From positions 23,241,374-23,305,373 of the forward strand of contig CM070580.1 in the NCBI GenBank assembly GCA_036346355.1: a stretch of 64,000 bases of DNA. The letters are read 5' to 3'. Made by a program: the position numbers and the translations under genes. The stretch is from Rhipidocladum racemiflorum (taxonomy: Eukaryota; Streptophyta; Magnoliopsida; Poales; Poaceae). The notes beneath the pieces were generated by a model. It did not search any database and was not told the DNA's origin. It worked only from the letters and a program-made list of their open reading frames with translations. Numbering within the stretch: position 1 is the stretch's first letter; every line of letters begins with the position of its first letter. Shown here in pieces: positions 45,865-56,917 of the stretch.

Positions 45865-48730
45865 CTAAGTGGACGGCGGTTTTTCCGCTCCCTTCGCTAA
45901 CTCGACCATCGAAGCCCGAGCACGACGCACTGATTCCTTCGCAACATTATCGCCATGCTGCCTCCAAAAATTTTAGTAGACTTCGTGAGAAAAGAAATAG
46001 CTTCCAGGTGAGAAGGGGGAATACGGCTCGGAGGCGCGTCGATGCCAAATCGAGGAAGCTGTTGCAAAAAGGCTTCAGTCGCTTCATGAACTGCGGAAGC
46101 GATGGAATCCATTTCCTTCCGGATCGTTTCGTAACTCTCCTCTGCACGTCGAGCGTTGCGGAGGTGCATCTGAGCCTCGCCCCGCGCCGTCGCGAGCTGG
46201 GAAGGAAACTCCTCTGCTTGCTTCTTCAGCATATTCTTGGCCTCATCCGCCACAGTTAAGAGGCCCTTCAGCTCTTCTATACGATCTTCCTTCTTTTTCT
46301 CATTCCGTTCGGCTGCTAAGCGAGCCCGTTCTTCTTCGGCCAAGCGGCTCCTCATCATGGAGATAGACCCTTCAAGTTCGACATTTTTTCGCCGCCAAGT
46401 CTTGGCTTTGTGCCGCCTCGACTTGGGCCCTAGCCAAGGACTCACTAGAATCATGAGCGCCTCGACAAATGGGCCTTCTCCGTTTCAGCTCTTCTACTCG
46501 TTTCTTAGCCGCCTCATAATCATCGAACCCCTTCGTTGAATTTATCAAAATATGCCCGAAAAGCTTACTTAACCATTTCCGGCCACGACATACTGTAAAA
46601 GAGACATCACGGGGTGAAGAAGCAGCTAGTAGGAATACAGAGACAAACGAGAACAACGGAAATAAATAAACACCTTAAGATGATGATCCATCGACATTTC
46701 GCAAAGGGCAAGATCGTTCACTTCCCCAAATAAATTTATGGATTTACTATAAGGAGAAAAGGCGGCACGCATTTTCTTCAGGGTGGGGTCCGCACCGTCC
46801 CTCCTTCAAAATCTGAAGCCACAAAGTTTGACAGTCGAACTGACGAAGGAGGAACTGCAGTCACTGCCCCGGGGCCGCTTCGACGTGAGGATAAAGCCCC
46901 TCCATGGAGGAAGGAGCCTCCTGGGGTAGCTTCATGGGATTATACCCCTTCCTTCATGTGAGCCAAAGGAATCGGAGGCGTCTTGCCCGATCTGTTCGAT
47001 GGCTCTAAAGTTTTCCCGCCTCCGCGTTATCACCCCCTGCACTAGCCTTCACAAGCCCTAGAGAGACATCATACCCTAATGAGTGGCGGGAAAAGTATCG
47101 GGAGTAAGACCTTACGCCCCTACGGGGTATCGGGAGTAGAAATGTTTAGCTGAAGGTCGCGAGCTTCAAAACCGACGGCCAAAGAATCCGCCGAAGGAAC
47201 GCAAATTCCCTCCGCCGCCACGTCGACGTTCTGGCGATCCCGGTGCATCCTCCATAACCGGTATCACCTTCATCATCGCCGCCAAGTCAACAAGATCGAC
47301 GCCAGGATGGCCAAGAAAGAGTATCCAGAGATTGCCCCGTCGGCTTGCCTACTCGCCAACGGAGTGGGAACAGGGACCGGAAGTGTTGTGTCCGATTTAA
47401 AACGGGACGGGGCGGTCTCGAGGCAATCCCGCTCGGAGACAGAGAGGGTCCGGAAGGGGCGAGAGGCTCACCCCACCCAAAGAATGTAACCCGATCGTAG
47501 CCCCACGGCCGGCGGAGAATCCAAGCAAGAGGTGTCCTGTGATTTACTCTCCTCGATCGCCGGCAATGCTCGAAAAGTCCCGTGGTGCAAACCAGATCGA
47601 GATGGAGCCGACGGGGACAGAGATGTGGCGGCAACCGATTCGGAGGAATCACCTTCATCATCGACTCCTCATTCCATCCGCCTCCTCATCGCCATCGTCT
47701 TCGAGCCTCCACTTCCCGGAAGTATTGGTGGCTTTGAGGCGAGCAAGACGAATCGATCTCGCTCGCCGCGGGACGAGGGGAACCCACGATCCTCCGGGAT
47801 GAGGAGCGACTCGAAGTCCCCATTCGGCGAAGCGAGGGCATCGTCGGCCCCAATGGCACTCATAGCAGCCTCATATTCGGCCGTCTTGCACGGACCGTGA
47901 GTCTGCGAGCCAATTTTTCCAGCCTCCGCGCCCTAAGTCTTGCATCCTCGGGCGGACCACGGAGATATCTCCTCCAGGGGACCAATCCAAAGTAATCAAG
48001 GGGTTCCTTGCCAGAGGATCGATGCGACATAAACAATACTCCTCCACCAAGTCGCGCATAGAGCTTTGATGTCGAAGGGTCCTCAGGAAATCGAGCAGTC
48101 GGGCCTCTTCTGCAGTCGCGTCCCAATTCGGCGAGCGGATAGTCCTCACAAGCCCCAAGGAAGTGCGAAGGGGGGAGTCCGAGCCGTCTAGCTCCTGGTA
48201 GTACCACCGGCATCCAACCCGACTCCCATTTACCTTTAGCGGCGGCCACGGGGATCTCTTTGGCCAAAGATCTCTTCGTCTGAAAGTTTAAGGAGCCGAA
48301 GCAAGATCGGTGGTCCTCCTCCCCAACTCGGTGAAATTTAGGTTGCCAAAATCGTCCTCTATCGGAGAAAACAAACGGCCACCAATCTGAATCCACCAGC
48401 TCGAAATGCCCAATCTAACACCGCCATCAGGACAATAGCATTCGGAGTGAGTTGCGAAGCTCCGCTGAAAGGCCCGCAATATAGATCCCACTAGAGGGGA
48501 AGCAGGAATCGAAGTCCGGCTTCTAAGAAGCGGCGAACACGACCGCCTCCGTGGCTCGGGGACGGGAACTTCATCCGCGCCAGGAACGCATGGATATGCG
48601 GGTTATGCCAAGTTAGGGCCATAAGATCTAGCTCGCCGGAAGTCAAAACAGAGCGCCCCAGTGGAAGGGGACAAAGCTCGTCCCTCTCGCTTAAAACCAA
48701 TTTCGCTCGAGGAGCGCGTCGAGGACCCAT
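45865..48730 (-). pseudogene. Gypsy2 copy of the long antisense ORF
   Basis: Starts at the conserved MGPRRAPRAKLVL (48730) and ends at a TAG at 45865. It is antisense to gag-pol as in Gypsy1. Homologous blocks appear in several frames: LRFL/LRTLRHQSSMRDLVEEY near 48060, the coiled-coil RMRSRLAEEERARLA-type segment near 46340, and RIPPSHLEAISFLTKSTK near 46000. Many indels break it. The 81-bp putative intron is kept at 46593-46673 with its GT and AG. Confidence 0.75.
46593..46673 (-). other. Conserved probable intron in the Gypsy2 antisense ORF
   Basis: On the minus strand it begins AAG|GTGTTTATTTATTTC and ends CTCTTTTACAG and is exactly 81 bp. It has several substitutions relative to Gypsy1, including an in-frame TAG inside the segment. 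Confidence 0.7.
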
Positions 48731-48985
48731 TGGAGGGAAAAAGCTTACGAAGATGAAGAAGAGGATGGAGTCAGGAGGAGCCAAAAATGCCAGTAGTGGA
48801 ATAAGCTCTATGGAACCTCCCCCCACTATTATCCTTATCTTCAGCCAAAAGGAAACCGCTTGTCTTCTGTAAACCGTAAAAGAAGGCCCTCCTTCATACA
48901 CCCGAACAGCCAATGGATAATATTTGGGCCTCGAATGTCATTGCTGAGGAAAAGATGAAATCAATTCACAGCCATGCGGGGCTAT

Positions 48986-49367
48986 TGTAGTGGTTCAGTT
49001 ACAAAGTCTAGCCCATCATATCCCGAGCCATCGGGTGAATGAAGCACGGCCCATGTTTTATCCGGGAAGCCGAAAGCAACGAGGCATTGCTTGGACGAAC
49101 CTACAATGCGGAGCGAAGCAAAGGTAGCGGCAAAAGGCAACGGAGGAACGCACCCTCGCAATCCACAAGGACACACCCGACAACACCATTAAATAAATCG
49201 ACACCGGCAAAGAGAAGAAGAAGACGACAAGATCCTGTCGGGGCCGGTCGGGAAGAGTAAAATGGGACGCGCACGAAGGGATGGATCCCCCATGTTCCCC
49301 TCCTATAAAAAGAGAGGAAAGAACCCACAAAAAAAACACACACACCCAGGTGGTCATAACCACAACA
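48986..49367 (+). repeat. Gypsy2 3' LTR
   Basis: A 382-bp LTR preceded by the polypurine-like ATGCGGGGCTAT. It differs from the 5' LTR by scattered small indels (for example around 38760-38790 against 49065-49090), so the pair is less similar than the Gypsy1 pair. Confidence 0.92.
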
Positions 49368-49621
49368 CCATGGAGTACGACTTATATGCTCCACCCGAGG
49401 GGAAGCCTATTGGCAGCCTAGTATCAGCTAAGGCTTTAAATGAAACTCAGTCGCACAAAACTTGCAATTCAAGGCTTAGTCCATTGTTCAAGTTGTGGCT
49501 GAGTGTAATTTGGAGTCCTAGGTGCAATTCAAGGCATAGTCCATTGTCACTGAAATGCTGGTATTAACAGCTTTGGGAACAGGCAAGACTATCAGTGGGA
49601 CTTTGAGATCTGGTGGGGGAT
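49368..49621 (+). other. Copia2 3' untranslated region
   Basis: Non-coding sequence between the Gypsy2 insertion and the Copia2 3' LTR, with two copies of a TGCAATTCAAGGC(T/A)TAGTCC block. It ends in the purine-rich tract GATCTGGTGGGGGA just before the LTR. Confidence 0.75.
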
Positions 49622-50570
49622 TGTTGGATTATTTGGGCCAAGCCCATTTAATTGAGACAATAAATCCTAGAAAATCTCAAAGGCCCACCTCATGAGGAGC
49701 ATGTGCACTAGCAATAGTACCACATTGCTAGCCTAAAGTGGTGAGCACTAGTTTAAATAGTGGAGTGTGCTCCACCATGGTAGAACCATGTGGAGAAAGG
49801 AGAGAAAGAATACACAGCGCTCGCCTCGCCTCGCCAGAGGCCGAGGCTCGAGACATAGGGGCAGGCGAGGCGAAGAGAAGCGGGCGTCGGCACTTTGCGT
49901 GAATGGTCCGTCGAAATCCGGTCCAGGGCTTTGCGTGGCGCAGCCTCCTTTTGCAGATTACTCTTTTGCTACTCGGAATCGCGGTTGTAGTATGAGATAA
50001 GGACACCGTAATGCATCCCGTAATGGACTCCGATCGTGGCACGTCCTCGAGTCGTGTTCGATTCTGGTATTACCAGGGCTCCTTTATATCTTTGCGTCAT
50101 GTCATCCGAGATATAGAGTTTTCGGCCCCGTCCGTCTGGCCGGCGTGCACCAAATGAACGGAAAGCGGTCTCGAAACCATCCGTCCTCGCGTTCTTGCAC
50201 CGGGAGAGGACGAATCAGTTTTTGGGAAGCGCTCGGCGCGACTGCTTCCACGTCACCGTCACGGCTCGTCTTCCTCGACGTTCAGGAGTGGCTTCTCGGC
50301 ATCGCACTCGACTGCGGCGCGCTTCCGTCCTCGGCACTGTATGCGCTACAACGACTCTCGCTTCCATCGCACCGCGAGCGATGCGTTACAATGTTTCTAC
50401 TGTTTATTTTCAACCTATTGATTGTGAGCACATTAGATGGATATATGTGTAGTCTTCTAGCATATGCATCTATGGTATGCTCCTGTTATTCGTTACCGAT
50501 AGTCAATCACATGTTGTTCATGATTTACTTTTGGATTAAATTAAACCTAAATGTGCCTTTATTTCTAACA
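49622..50570 (+). repeat. Copia2 3' LTR
   Basis: A 949-bp LTR homologous to 33499-34469. The two agree closely at both ends. They differ by indels in a GC-rich part (about 49815-49890) and in the 50050-50390 region. Confidence 0.9.
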
Positions 50571-50575
50571 GCTGC

Positions 50576-51522
50576 CCGTCCTGCCTTTTCGCATCAAATG
50601 ATGTAGGCTCGATTAGTTGTTCATTTGAGGAGTAGCACGGGCTTTTGGGTTAAACGGATTTGGTGAGCTGTGGTGTGTGGTCCGTGCAAAGAGCTCGTAG
50701 TTGTAGCTGCTATTCTTGCATGTTGAGACAAGCATTGTTCTTCCGGGCCCAGCGCACGGCGGTACCGATCGAGAACGAAAAGCATACGTGCTCAAGTGAG
50801 ATTTGCGCTGCCGTGCCGTTTATGATCCAGCAAGTTGTTGTATGAGACGGGTTGATTTGTTTGTTGTTGCGAAGTAGAGCATCTTTCGGTTATGATATAT
50901 ATCCCGCGTGTATGACAGTCGAATAGAAATGATCGATCAGACAGCTGAAAGGAGTAAACTCGGCGTAGCTACTCCCCTACGTATTCTTCTCTTCAAAGAA
51001 AAAAAATATATCGATCTGCTCCGTCTAACGGGAAATGTTTTCGTGTATAGGGAAATCCTGGATAATCCTAATACTTATCAACTAAGAAGCACGAGGCTTA
51101 CCAAGGAGACCAGCACTTATGTATATTCATTTACATAACTTTAATACAACAAGAGTACTACAAGACTTCACCCTTCTTCCTAGTGACTACCTATCTTCTA
51201 TGTACCACTCTCAAGGCACTCCTACTACTTCTCGCTACATGGTTCACCATGGCTTGTGGTAACTCATATGGCTCACACCAATGAGAGGTATGGCACCTTA
51301 GGATTTGTGGCAAGTGGCAACCATTCAAACTTCATCACGAAGCTTGCCTAAATTGTTTTGCTTAGAGCATTCCTACAAACTATCTATCTCATGCATAATT
51401 TAAGGATGCTCTAGAACACTTGTGAACTGTGCATTGCTCTCCATACTTACTATGCTTTTATCGTCAACAACCAACCGACTAAAGTGAAGTTCCTCGAGCG
51501 TAGGATAAAGCATACATTGAGC
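50576..51522. other. Intergenic stretch, nothing assignable
   Basis: Flank of the Copia2 insertion site. No ORF, RNA or element boundary could be supported. Confidence 0.4.
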
Positions 51523-51839
51523 GTCACGCTTAGGGGCTGAAAATAGATAATACGGACGGATAATGACTCTATCATATTAATTTTTATATATTTTTTCTCG
51601 GATGCATATACGTATACGGATAGTTCAGATATGACTACAAATGCGGATAATATAGAATACAAAAACGGATTGAATACGTATCAAATTGGATACAGTTATG
51701 AATATTTATCGGAATATGATAACTCCTTAGATTGTACATAAAAAATCAACGAAAACATACAACTAGTTGATTTGATTAAAACGTGATTGAAAATTAAACA
51801 AATATAAGCATTTTCATTCACTTAGACAATAGTTAGATA

Positions 51840-53026
51840 CACTACTACAGAGAATCTTATCTGTGTCGGTTCGAAAACCAACATTAGTGTCGGTTTGAAA
51901 ACCGACATAGATGATCAGTGTCAGTTTTCAAACCGACACTAATTAGACTATTTATGTCGGTTTTTGGCTAGAACCGACACAAATAATATGATAAAAAAAT
52001 ATATCTGTTATTATTTATAGTTGTGTTAGATTTGACAACTCCATGCCACGCATCAACCTTAACATAGCCAGCACACTTAATTTCAAAGTTCTAACAAGAT
52101 CGAGCTTAACTTCCCGAGAGGTCACCCATCCTAGAACTACCTCACCCAAGCAGGCTTAACTTCAGAATTCTTACAGGATCCAATGCTTTATTGCTGGTGT
52201 GATCGCATGTTACATATAACGCGTTATTCTCCTCTTAACCCTGCATAGCACCCGGAAACCAATTTTAATCTTCTCATATTCCAAACACGGTTTGCGATAT
52301 ATTTTAGTATTGTTGTACTCCAAAACGGGTACAAAACTTCGGAGGTCGTTTTGAGGTCTTAAACGATGTTTTTGTTTGAATTATGTCGCCGCGCTCGAAC
52401 TCACACAAGTAAATAATTGAAAAACCTACTGATTTTTGGATAGAGCTTCTCGTTATCTTTCTAATAAGCCAAAGAACGTCACTATCGGAGTTACGAGTCA
52501 AAAGTTATGGCCGTTTTACTATCACACAGAGATGCAGACTATTTGTGACGGTTTTTGGCTAGAATCGACACAAATAATATTACTTGTGTTGGTTTTTTTG
52601 CTAGAACTAACACAAATAATAGGAAGACTATTTGTGTCAGTTTTTAGCTAGAATCGGCACATAAAATTGAACTATTTGTGTCGGTTTTTGGCTAGAACCG
52701 ACACAAATAATAGGACTACTATTAGTGTCGGTTTTTAGCTAGAACCGACACAAATAATAGGAAGACTATTTGCGTCGGTTTTTAGCTAGAATCGGCACAT
52801 AAAATTGGACTATTTGTGTCGGTTTTTGGCTAGAACCAACACAAATAATAGGACTACTATAGTGTCGATTTTTGGCTAGAACCGACACAGATAATGCATT
52901 ATTTGCGTCGGTTTTTAGCTAGAACTGACACAAATAGTCTTCCCGCCATTTTGAGTTTTAGAACCGACACAAAAACTTTATTTGAGTCGGTTTAGACCGA
53001 CACCTATTAAGTGTTTTGTAGTAGTG
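51840..53026. mobile_element. Non-autonomous CACTA (En/Spm) element
   Basis: Ends are CACTACTACAGAG and, on the right, TTTTGTAGTAGTG, flanked by a 3-bp duplication ATA (51837-51839, 53027-53029). Both subterminal regions are arrays of TGTCGGTTTTTGGCTAGAA and TTCTAGCCAAAAACCGACA-type units, about 50-60 bp each. These palindromic subterminal repeats are the sites that CACTA transposases bind. It is 1187 bp with no transposase, so it depends on an autonomous partner. Confidence 0.9.
52050..52208 (-). pseudogene. 5S rRNA-derived sequence inside the CACTA element
   Basis: On the minus strand, 52208-52108 aligns along almost the whole plant 5S rRNA: ATGCGATCACACCAGCA, TTCTGAAGTTAAGCCTGCTT and AGGATGGGTGACCTC.CGGGA, in the right order and spacing. 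The A-box and C-box regions of the internal promoter are recognisable. A second, more diverged partial copy (AGAACTTTGAAATTAAGTGT) follows at about 52096-52050. It is too diverged to be a working 5S gene. Confidence 0.75.
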
Positions 53027-53725
53027 ATACCATGTTACAAACAAAATTATGTACGACTTAGTTCATCACGCACACACGATTAGTTCATCACACATATAGA
53101 TCAAAACACAAAATAAAGATGATCCTTGCTTAAAGATACAAATAGAAGCAAACATAAAACACACTAAAAGATTGATAATACTTAACTACCATATCTCTAG
53201 AAAACATATATAACACTTACATGTAATGACCCAATATTTATATTCTTTGTTAAATTATGTTTAAAACAATAAATTACGTATTTATGAGTTTTTATGCATT
53301 TTAACTACTTATTTAAAATATTTTCCTATTAAGGACAATAGTTTTTAATTTTTTTAGAAAATTCAAAATTTGATAAAATCTTGAAAATGATTTTTTTAAA
53401 AGATAGATTATGTCAAGAATTTTTTTAAAAAATTTGTTATTTTTTGGAGCTAGTTTTCCAATTTTGATAACTAAAATTTGATTTATGGATTAATTAAATT
53501 AGAAAATAATTTTAAAATTTAGAAACCTCTTTTTGGCCAAAAGAGTAGCTTGGTCTAGCCCACATGTATATCCGAATATCTGACCCATCAATATCCAGAT
53601 TATCCGAATCCGTATCCGACGAATAGTGAGCTACTGAATCCGTATCCGACCAAAAAAATTCGTATATGTATCCGATCCGATACTATCTGACAAATATCCA
53701 ATCCAACAGAATCCATATCCGAAAA

Positions 53726-54352
53726 TGTCGGGGATTGGCTATCTGGCAGAAGACCATGGTACCCTCATGAAAAGCTGAGCACCACCGACCAGGCAGTACT
53801 GAAAGAAGATACTCGGGAGAATGAAACGAGCATCCCTCCTCTTCCTCCGAGCATACGTGTCCGCACCTTTACTCGCGGCAATACCAAACACCCCCCCACG
53901 AGCAAGCATGCTCGTAGAGACCACGACCTACTCAGGTGTTTGGTCGGTGGGCCCGGCGAGCGCTACGAGGAAGGAAGGAGACAACCAATCAGCCGAAGAT
54001 CAAGGAAAATCTTACCCGAAATTCAAACAGCACACAGATCAAGGACAACGGATCACAAATATGGTTACGTGGCGTGATCCCAGGAGGTAGTTACCTTCTT
54101 TGTACATATAATCGTAGTATTTAAACCCCCCCTGAAGATCTGTAACAGGGAGGGGACAGAGATATAGAACACAATACACTGGAGTAGGGCTGTTATCTCG
54201 GCAGTGAGAGGCCCGAACCAGGATAAGCACCGTGTCCCCCTTCTCCTGACCTAGCATCGCTCGAACGACCTCCTCGGTCCGTACGACGGGGCTCTGTTGA
54301 TCCCCCATTCAACAAGTAAGCTCGATGGGAGCCCGTTCTCCAATCGTCGACA
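53726..54352 (+). mobile_element. Solo LTR (627 bp) with target duplication
   Basis: Starts TGTCGGGGATTGG, ends CCAATCGTCGACA (TG…CA), and is flanked by a perfect 5-bp duplication GAAAA (53721-53725, 54353-54357). A TATTTAAA box lies at about 54116. With no internal region or second LTR, it is the product of recombination between the two LTRs of an earlier full element. The parent superfamily is uncertain. Confidence 0.88.
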
Positions 54353-54439
54353 GAAAATTATCCGTATCGGTCGGAAACTATCCGATCTGTTTTCATCCCT
54401 AGTCACACTCCCTTTCCTAAGAATGCATTCAGGTATTCG

Positions 54440-54770
54440 GTATGATCCTCTTTATCCTTGTCTCACTAGCCTTCTCCAGTATTGACTAATACTCAGTGTG
54501 TCTTGTGAGATATCTGCAAGCTCATTTTCTGGAGTTACATTCGTTCTTCTGTGAGAATAGCTTCGCTAATGCCTCCCGAGCAGCCTTCGGTGTCTTCGCG
54601 TCTTGGATGTGCTCCACTAGGTCCTCATCGATCGTCGTCTTCAACACAAAACATAACCTTGCCAATGCCTATCTTGATGCTCCACTTCTACAATGCTTCT
54701 GAATTCTCCTTCGGTGGAGGAGTTGTCCCGGTAGCCCCAACGACCTCATATGTGTCATGACCTTGTACGT
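54440..54770 (-). pseudogene. Copia gag fragment
   Basis: On the minus strand, pieces read as a copia-type gag: KTTIDEDLVEHIQDAKTPKA, ALAKLFSQKN and a following LADISQDTLSISQYW block, after an upstream KWSIKIG block in another frame. A frameshift and stops break it. No LTR or zinc knuckle is nearby. Confidence 0.55.
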
Positions 54771-54779
54771 AAGACTATG

Positions 54780-55390
54780 CAAATATGTCAATAGCCATAG
54801 TTGTTCATTCCATTTCTTACGTTCATGAGATCCGTCAGCGTCAACTATGCATGATCCCAAACTAGTGTTCTTCATAATCGTAAATTGTGATATTCAACAA
54901 AATCTCCCCTTCGCGCCTCTCGATGCCACACCGAGCAATGTAGACGTCCTACACTTACCGAGTAGTGCACTGACCAATGTAAGTGCCCAACAAGATTGAG
55001 TCGGCTCGAGTAAGTTCATTAACAATAAATAATTTAATATGTATTGTTTTTTAACAATAAAAATACTTAAGCTCGAGCTCGACTAACATATAGTAATATT
55101 TAATAAGTAATTTAAAAATTTATCAGGCTCGCGAGCTATTCGAGCTCGGTTCGGTGAGGCTCGCGAGTTTGGAATCAAACTTAAGTTCAACTTGTTTGGA
55201 GCTTGAACTTAGTTATTCTCGAGTTTTTTGTGTTGTAATGGGAGTACGTATCATACCTTTATTTGTTTTTACCTATGGATGTTCACATACGTATTGTATT
55301 ATGCTTTTAGTAAAAAAAAAAACTTACTGTGGTTCTTAATCTTACATGTGTTATATGTACATAAACTTCTTTGTATTTTTTAGCCCCAGT
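54780..55390. repeat. AT-rich stretch with GAGCTCG-type repeats
   Basis: Between about 55005 and 55180, phrases such as GGCTCGCGAGCTATTCGAGC recur in both orientations around AT-rich sequence. This is a pattern common in dispersed plant repeats. No coding signal was seen and the family is unassigned. Confidence 0.3.
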
Positions 55391-55399
55391 AAAACTTGC

Positions 55400-55670
55400 C
55401 TAGAGCAGACTCTCAAAATTGACTGGATCACCACCGGTGTGAAATGTGCGTTCGTATATATTCAAAGGAAGTTTCGAGTTGCGACCCAGTCGGTCGTATG
55501 TTTGCAAAAACGCTAAAAGACTAATTAAATACCACATCCGCTCTCTCGCACGGTGTACAACGACCTGACACGACGATCGATCCAGAAGGAATCCCAAAAA
55601 CAAAATCCCGAGGATTTGAACCCGCAACGACGTGACAACTGTCCTCACTACAATTCACCAAAAGCACAAC
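55400..55670 (-). mobile_element. Candidate tRNA-derived SINE (minus strand)
   Basis: On the minus strand, TTTGGTGAATTGTAGTGAGG (A-box-like, near 55655) is followed by GCGGGTTCAAATCCTCGG (B-box-like, near 55620), at tRNA-like spacing. A non-tRNA body continues leftwards. The ends were not resolved. Confidence 0.4.
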
Positions 55671-55679
55671 CGGCCGAAG

Positions 55680-56200
55680 AGAAAGGATGCGTCGGCCTGT
55701 CGGTGAGCGACTAGCGGCTTTGGATTCGTGCTCCCGGGTGCACCATCGGCGCGCACCGCTACCTTACGTGCGCAACGAGCCAGGAACGGCCGGGCTCGGT
55801 GCCGGTGCCAGCGCAGCACGCGTGCGTGCCGACCCGCGATTGCCCGCGCGCCAAGCAAAGCGCGCCGCGCACGCTACTCGCTCTCGGCGCCCCGGGCGTT
55901 CGGTGCGCGCGCGCGCGCGCTGCTGCTAGCTGCGATCTCGTGCCCAAGTCGCTGCCCGGTTTGCTGCTGCGTACCGTGCACTGGAGCCGTGGCGCGCGCG
56001 GACGAATTGAGTGCCCCGGGCGGCGGCCGGTGGGTTTCTCCACGGAAACTTTGGCCGGCGCTCGCCAGCGTGATCGCTATCTCTCGATCGAGTGCTGTCC
56101 GGCGGAATCAGATTGTAACTGTCCAGCTATAGGCTTGTAGGGATTGACTGTTACCAGTACCGCTACTGGATTCTGCTCGTACTCTAGTATCGAATTGATT
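55680..56200. other. GC-rich intergenic stretch
   Basis: Very GC-rich, including a (GC)n tract at about 55905-55920. Overlapping ORFs on several frames reflect composition only; none has a recognisable domain. Confidence 0.4.
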
Positions 56201-56424
56201 CTGGCATTATTTCACTTTTTATTACTGCCTTTTGAAAGTCGTTACTGCTGATTTTGGAGTGCCAGGACCACAAGATTGCGTATAGTTAAGGTTTCCGGCT
56301 CCCTCACCGTGGCCACGTCGTCTCGGATTCTCAGCCGTCCGATCGCGCGCACGGACAGATGAGATCGTGCCACGTCACCTTCCGTCAGACTTAAGCATAA
56401 AAGGGACCCGTCTCCCTTCCTCTC

Positions 56425-56505
56425 GCCCGAGCGGGCCGGGTGGCGCGGTGGGAGAGAGCTTCGCTCCCACGCGCGCAACCCAGGTTCGAGCCCCGGCGCC
56501 CTCTC
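56425..56505 (+). mobile_element. tRNA-like SINE head
   Basis: GGGTGGCGCGGTGGGAGAG (A-box) and CAGGTTCGAGCCCCGG (B-box) lie at tRNA spacing with an anticodon-arm-like stretch between them. No acceptor stem pairs, so it is not a tRNA gene but a tRNA-derived head. The body extends right for an unknown length and may be part of the Helitron-like unit ending at 56917. Confidence 0.5.
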
Positions 56506-56917
56506 ACGCGCTTGCGATTTTTCACGCTGACGCGTGGCGTGCGCGGTGGCACGCCGGAGCGCGGCTTCTTTCCCGAAAAAGCCTAAAAAAAACTCGAAAT
56601 TACAAAGATGCCCTCCTTTTTATGAAAAGGACCCTTAGGAGCGCCGTTTTTTACGAAAAAATATCTAAGAATGCTCGAAATTACAAAGAGGTCCTAGCTT
56701 AAATGAAAAGGTCCCTCTGCTTTTACGGGAAAAACATTAAAATACCCAAAATTACGTTAAAAAGTCCTATCTTTAATGAAAAAATCCCTACACTTTTACG
56801 GAAAAATCATCAAAATACCCAAAATTACGTTAAAAAAAACTAAAGAAAAATTGTGCGTCGACCTTTCCATCAATCAAACGTTGACGCGCGCGACGTGCGC
56901 CGCGCGAAGCTTTCTAG
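56506..56917 (+). mobile_element. Helitron-type 3' end
   Basis: The right end shows a GC-rich hairpin (CGCGCG…CGCGCG around 56885-56907), a seven-base spacer, then CTAG (56914-56917) followed by T. This is the same architecture as at 19150. The interior repeats TTTTACGGRAAAAACAT and CCCAAAATTACGTTAAAAA phrases in direct tandem (about 56700-56840). The 5' end was not found. Confidence 0.4.

Larger units (their letters stand above)
38682..49367 (+). mobile_element. Ty3/gypsy Tat-type retrotransposon Gypsy2
   Basis: A 10,686-bp element bounded by LTRs (38682-39065 and 48986-49367) and a perfect target duplication CCATG (38677-38681, 49368-49372). It belongs to the same family as Gypsy1 but has the opposite orientation, with the same gag, protease, pol, tandem array and antisense-gene layout. 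It carries very many single-base indels, often in homopolymers, so nearly every frame is broken. Confidence 0.93.
33499..50570 (+). mobile_element. Ty1/copia retrotransposon Copia2, split by Gypsy2
   Basis: Bounded by LTRs (33499-34469 and 49622-50570) and a perfect 5-bp target duplication GCTGC (33494-33498, 50571-50575). The inner domains are ordered gag, zinc knuckle, protease, integrase, RT and RNase H on the plus strand. Gypsy2 is inserted in the 3' untranslated part, between RNase H and the 3' LTR. The LTRs differ by several substitutions and indels and the coding part is heavily broken, so this element is older than Gypsy1. Confidence 0.92.
51531..54401. mobile_element. hAT-type non-autonomous element hosting two insertions
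   Basis: The left end TAGGGGCTGAAAATAGAT and right end ATC(C)…TTTTCATCCCTA form inverted repeats (TAGGG.TGAAAA.AGAT). The flanks carry an 8-bp near-perfect duplication: GTCACGCT (51523-51530) and GTCACACT (54402-54409). The AT-rich body is full of CGGATA/TATCCG phrases, typical of a common grass hAT family. It contains a CACTA element (51840-53026) and a solo LTR (53726-54352). No transposase is present. Confidence 0.75.

Noticed and set aside
52108..52208. Functional 5S rRNA gene
   Set aside because: A single diverged copy inside a transposon with substitutions throughout; called a 5S-derived pseudogene.
53821..54124. ORFs within 53.8-54.1 kb
   Set aside because: They lie inside the solo LTR and have no domain or codon signal.
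55680..56140. Overlapping long ORFs near 55.7-56.1 kb
   Set aside because: All frames are open because of extreme GC content; Arg/Ala-rich translations have no family features.
56425..56505. Functional tRNA gene
   Set aside because: A and B boxes are present but no acceptor or anticodon stem pairs, so it is called a SINE head instead.
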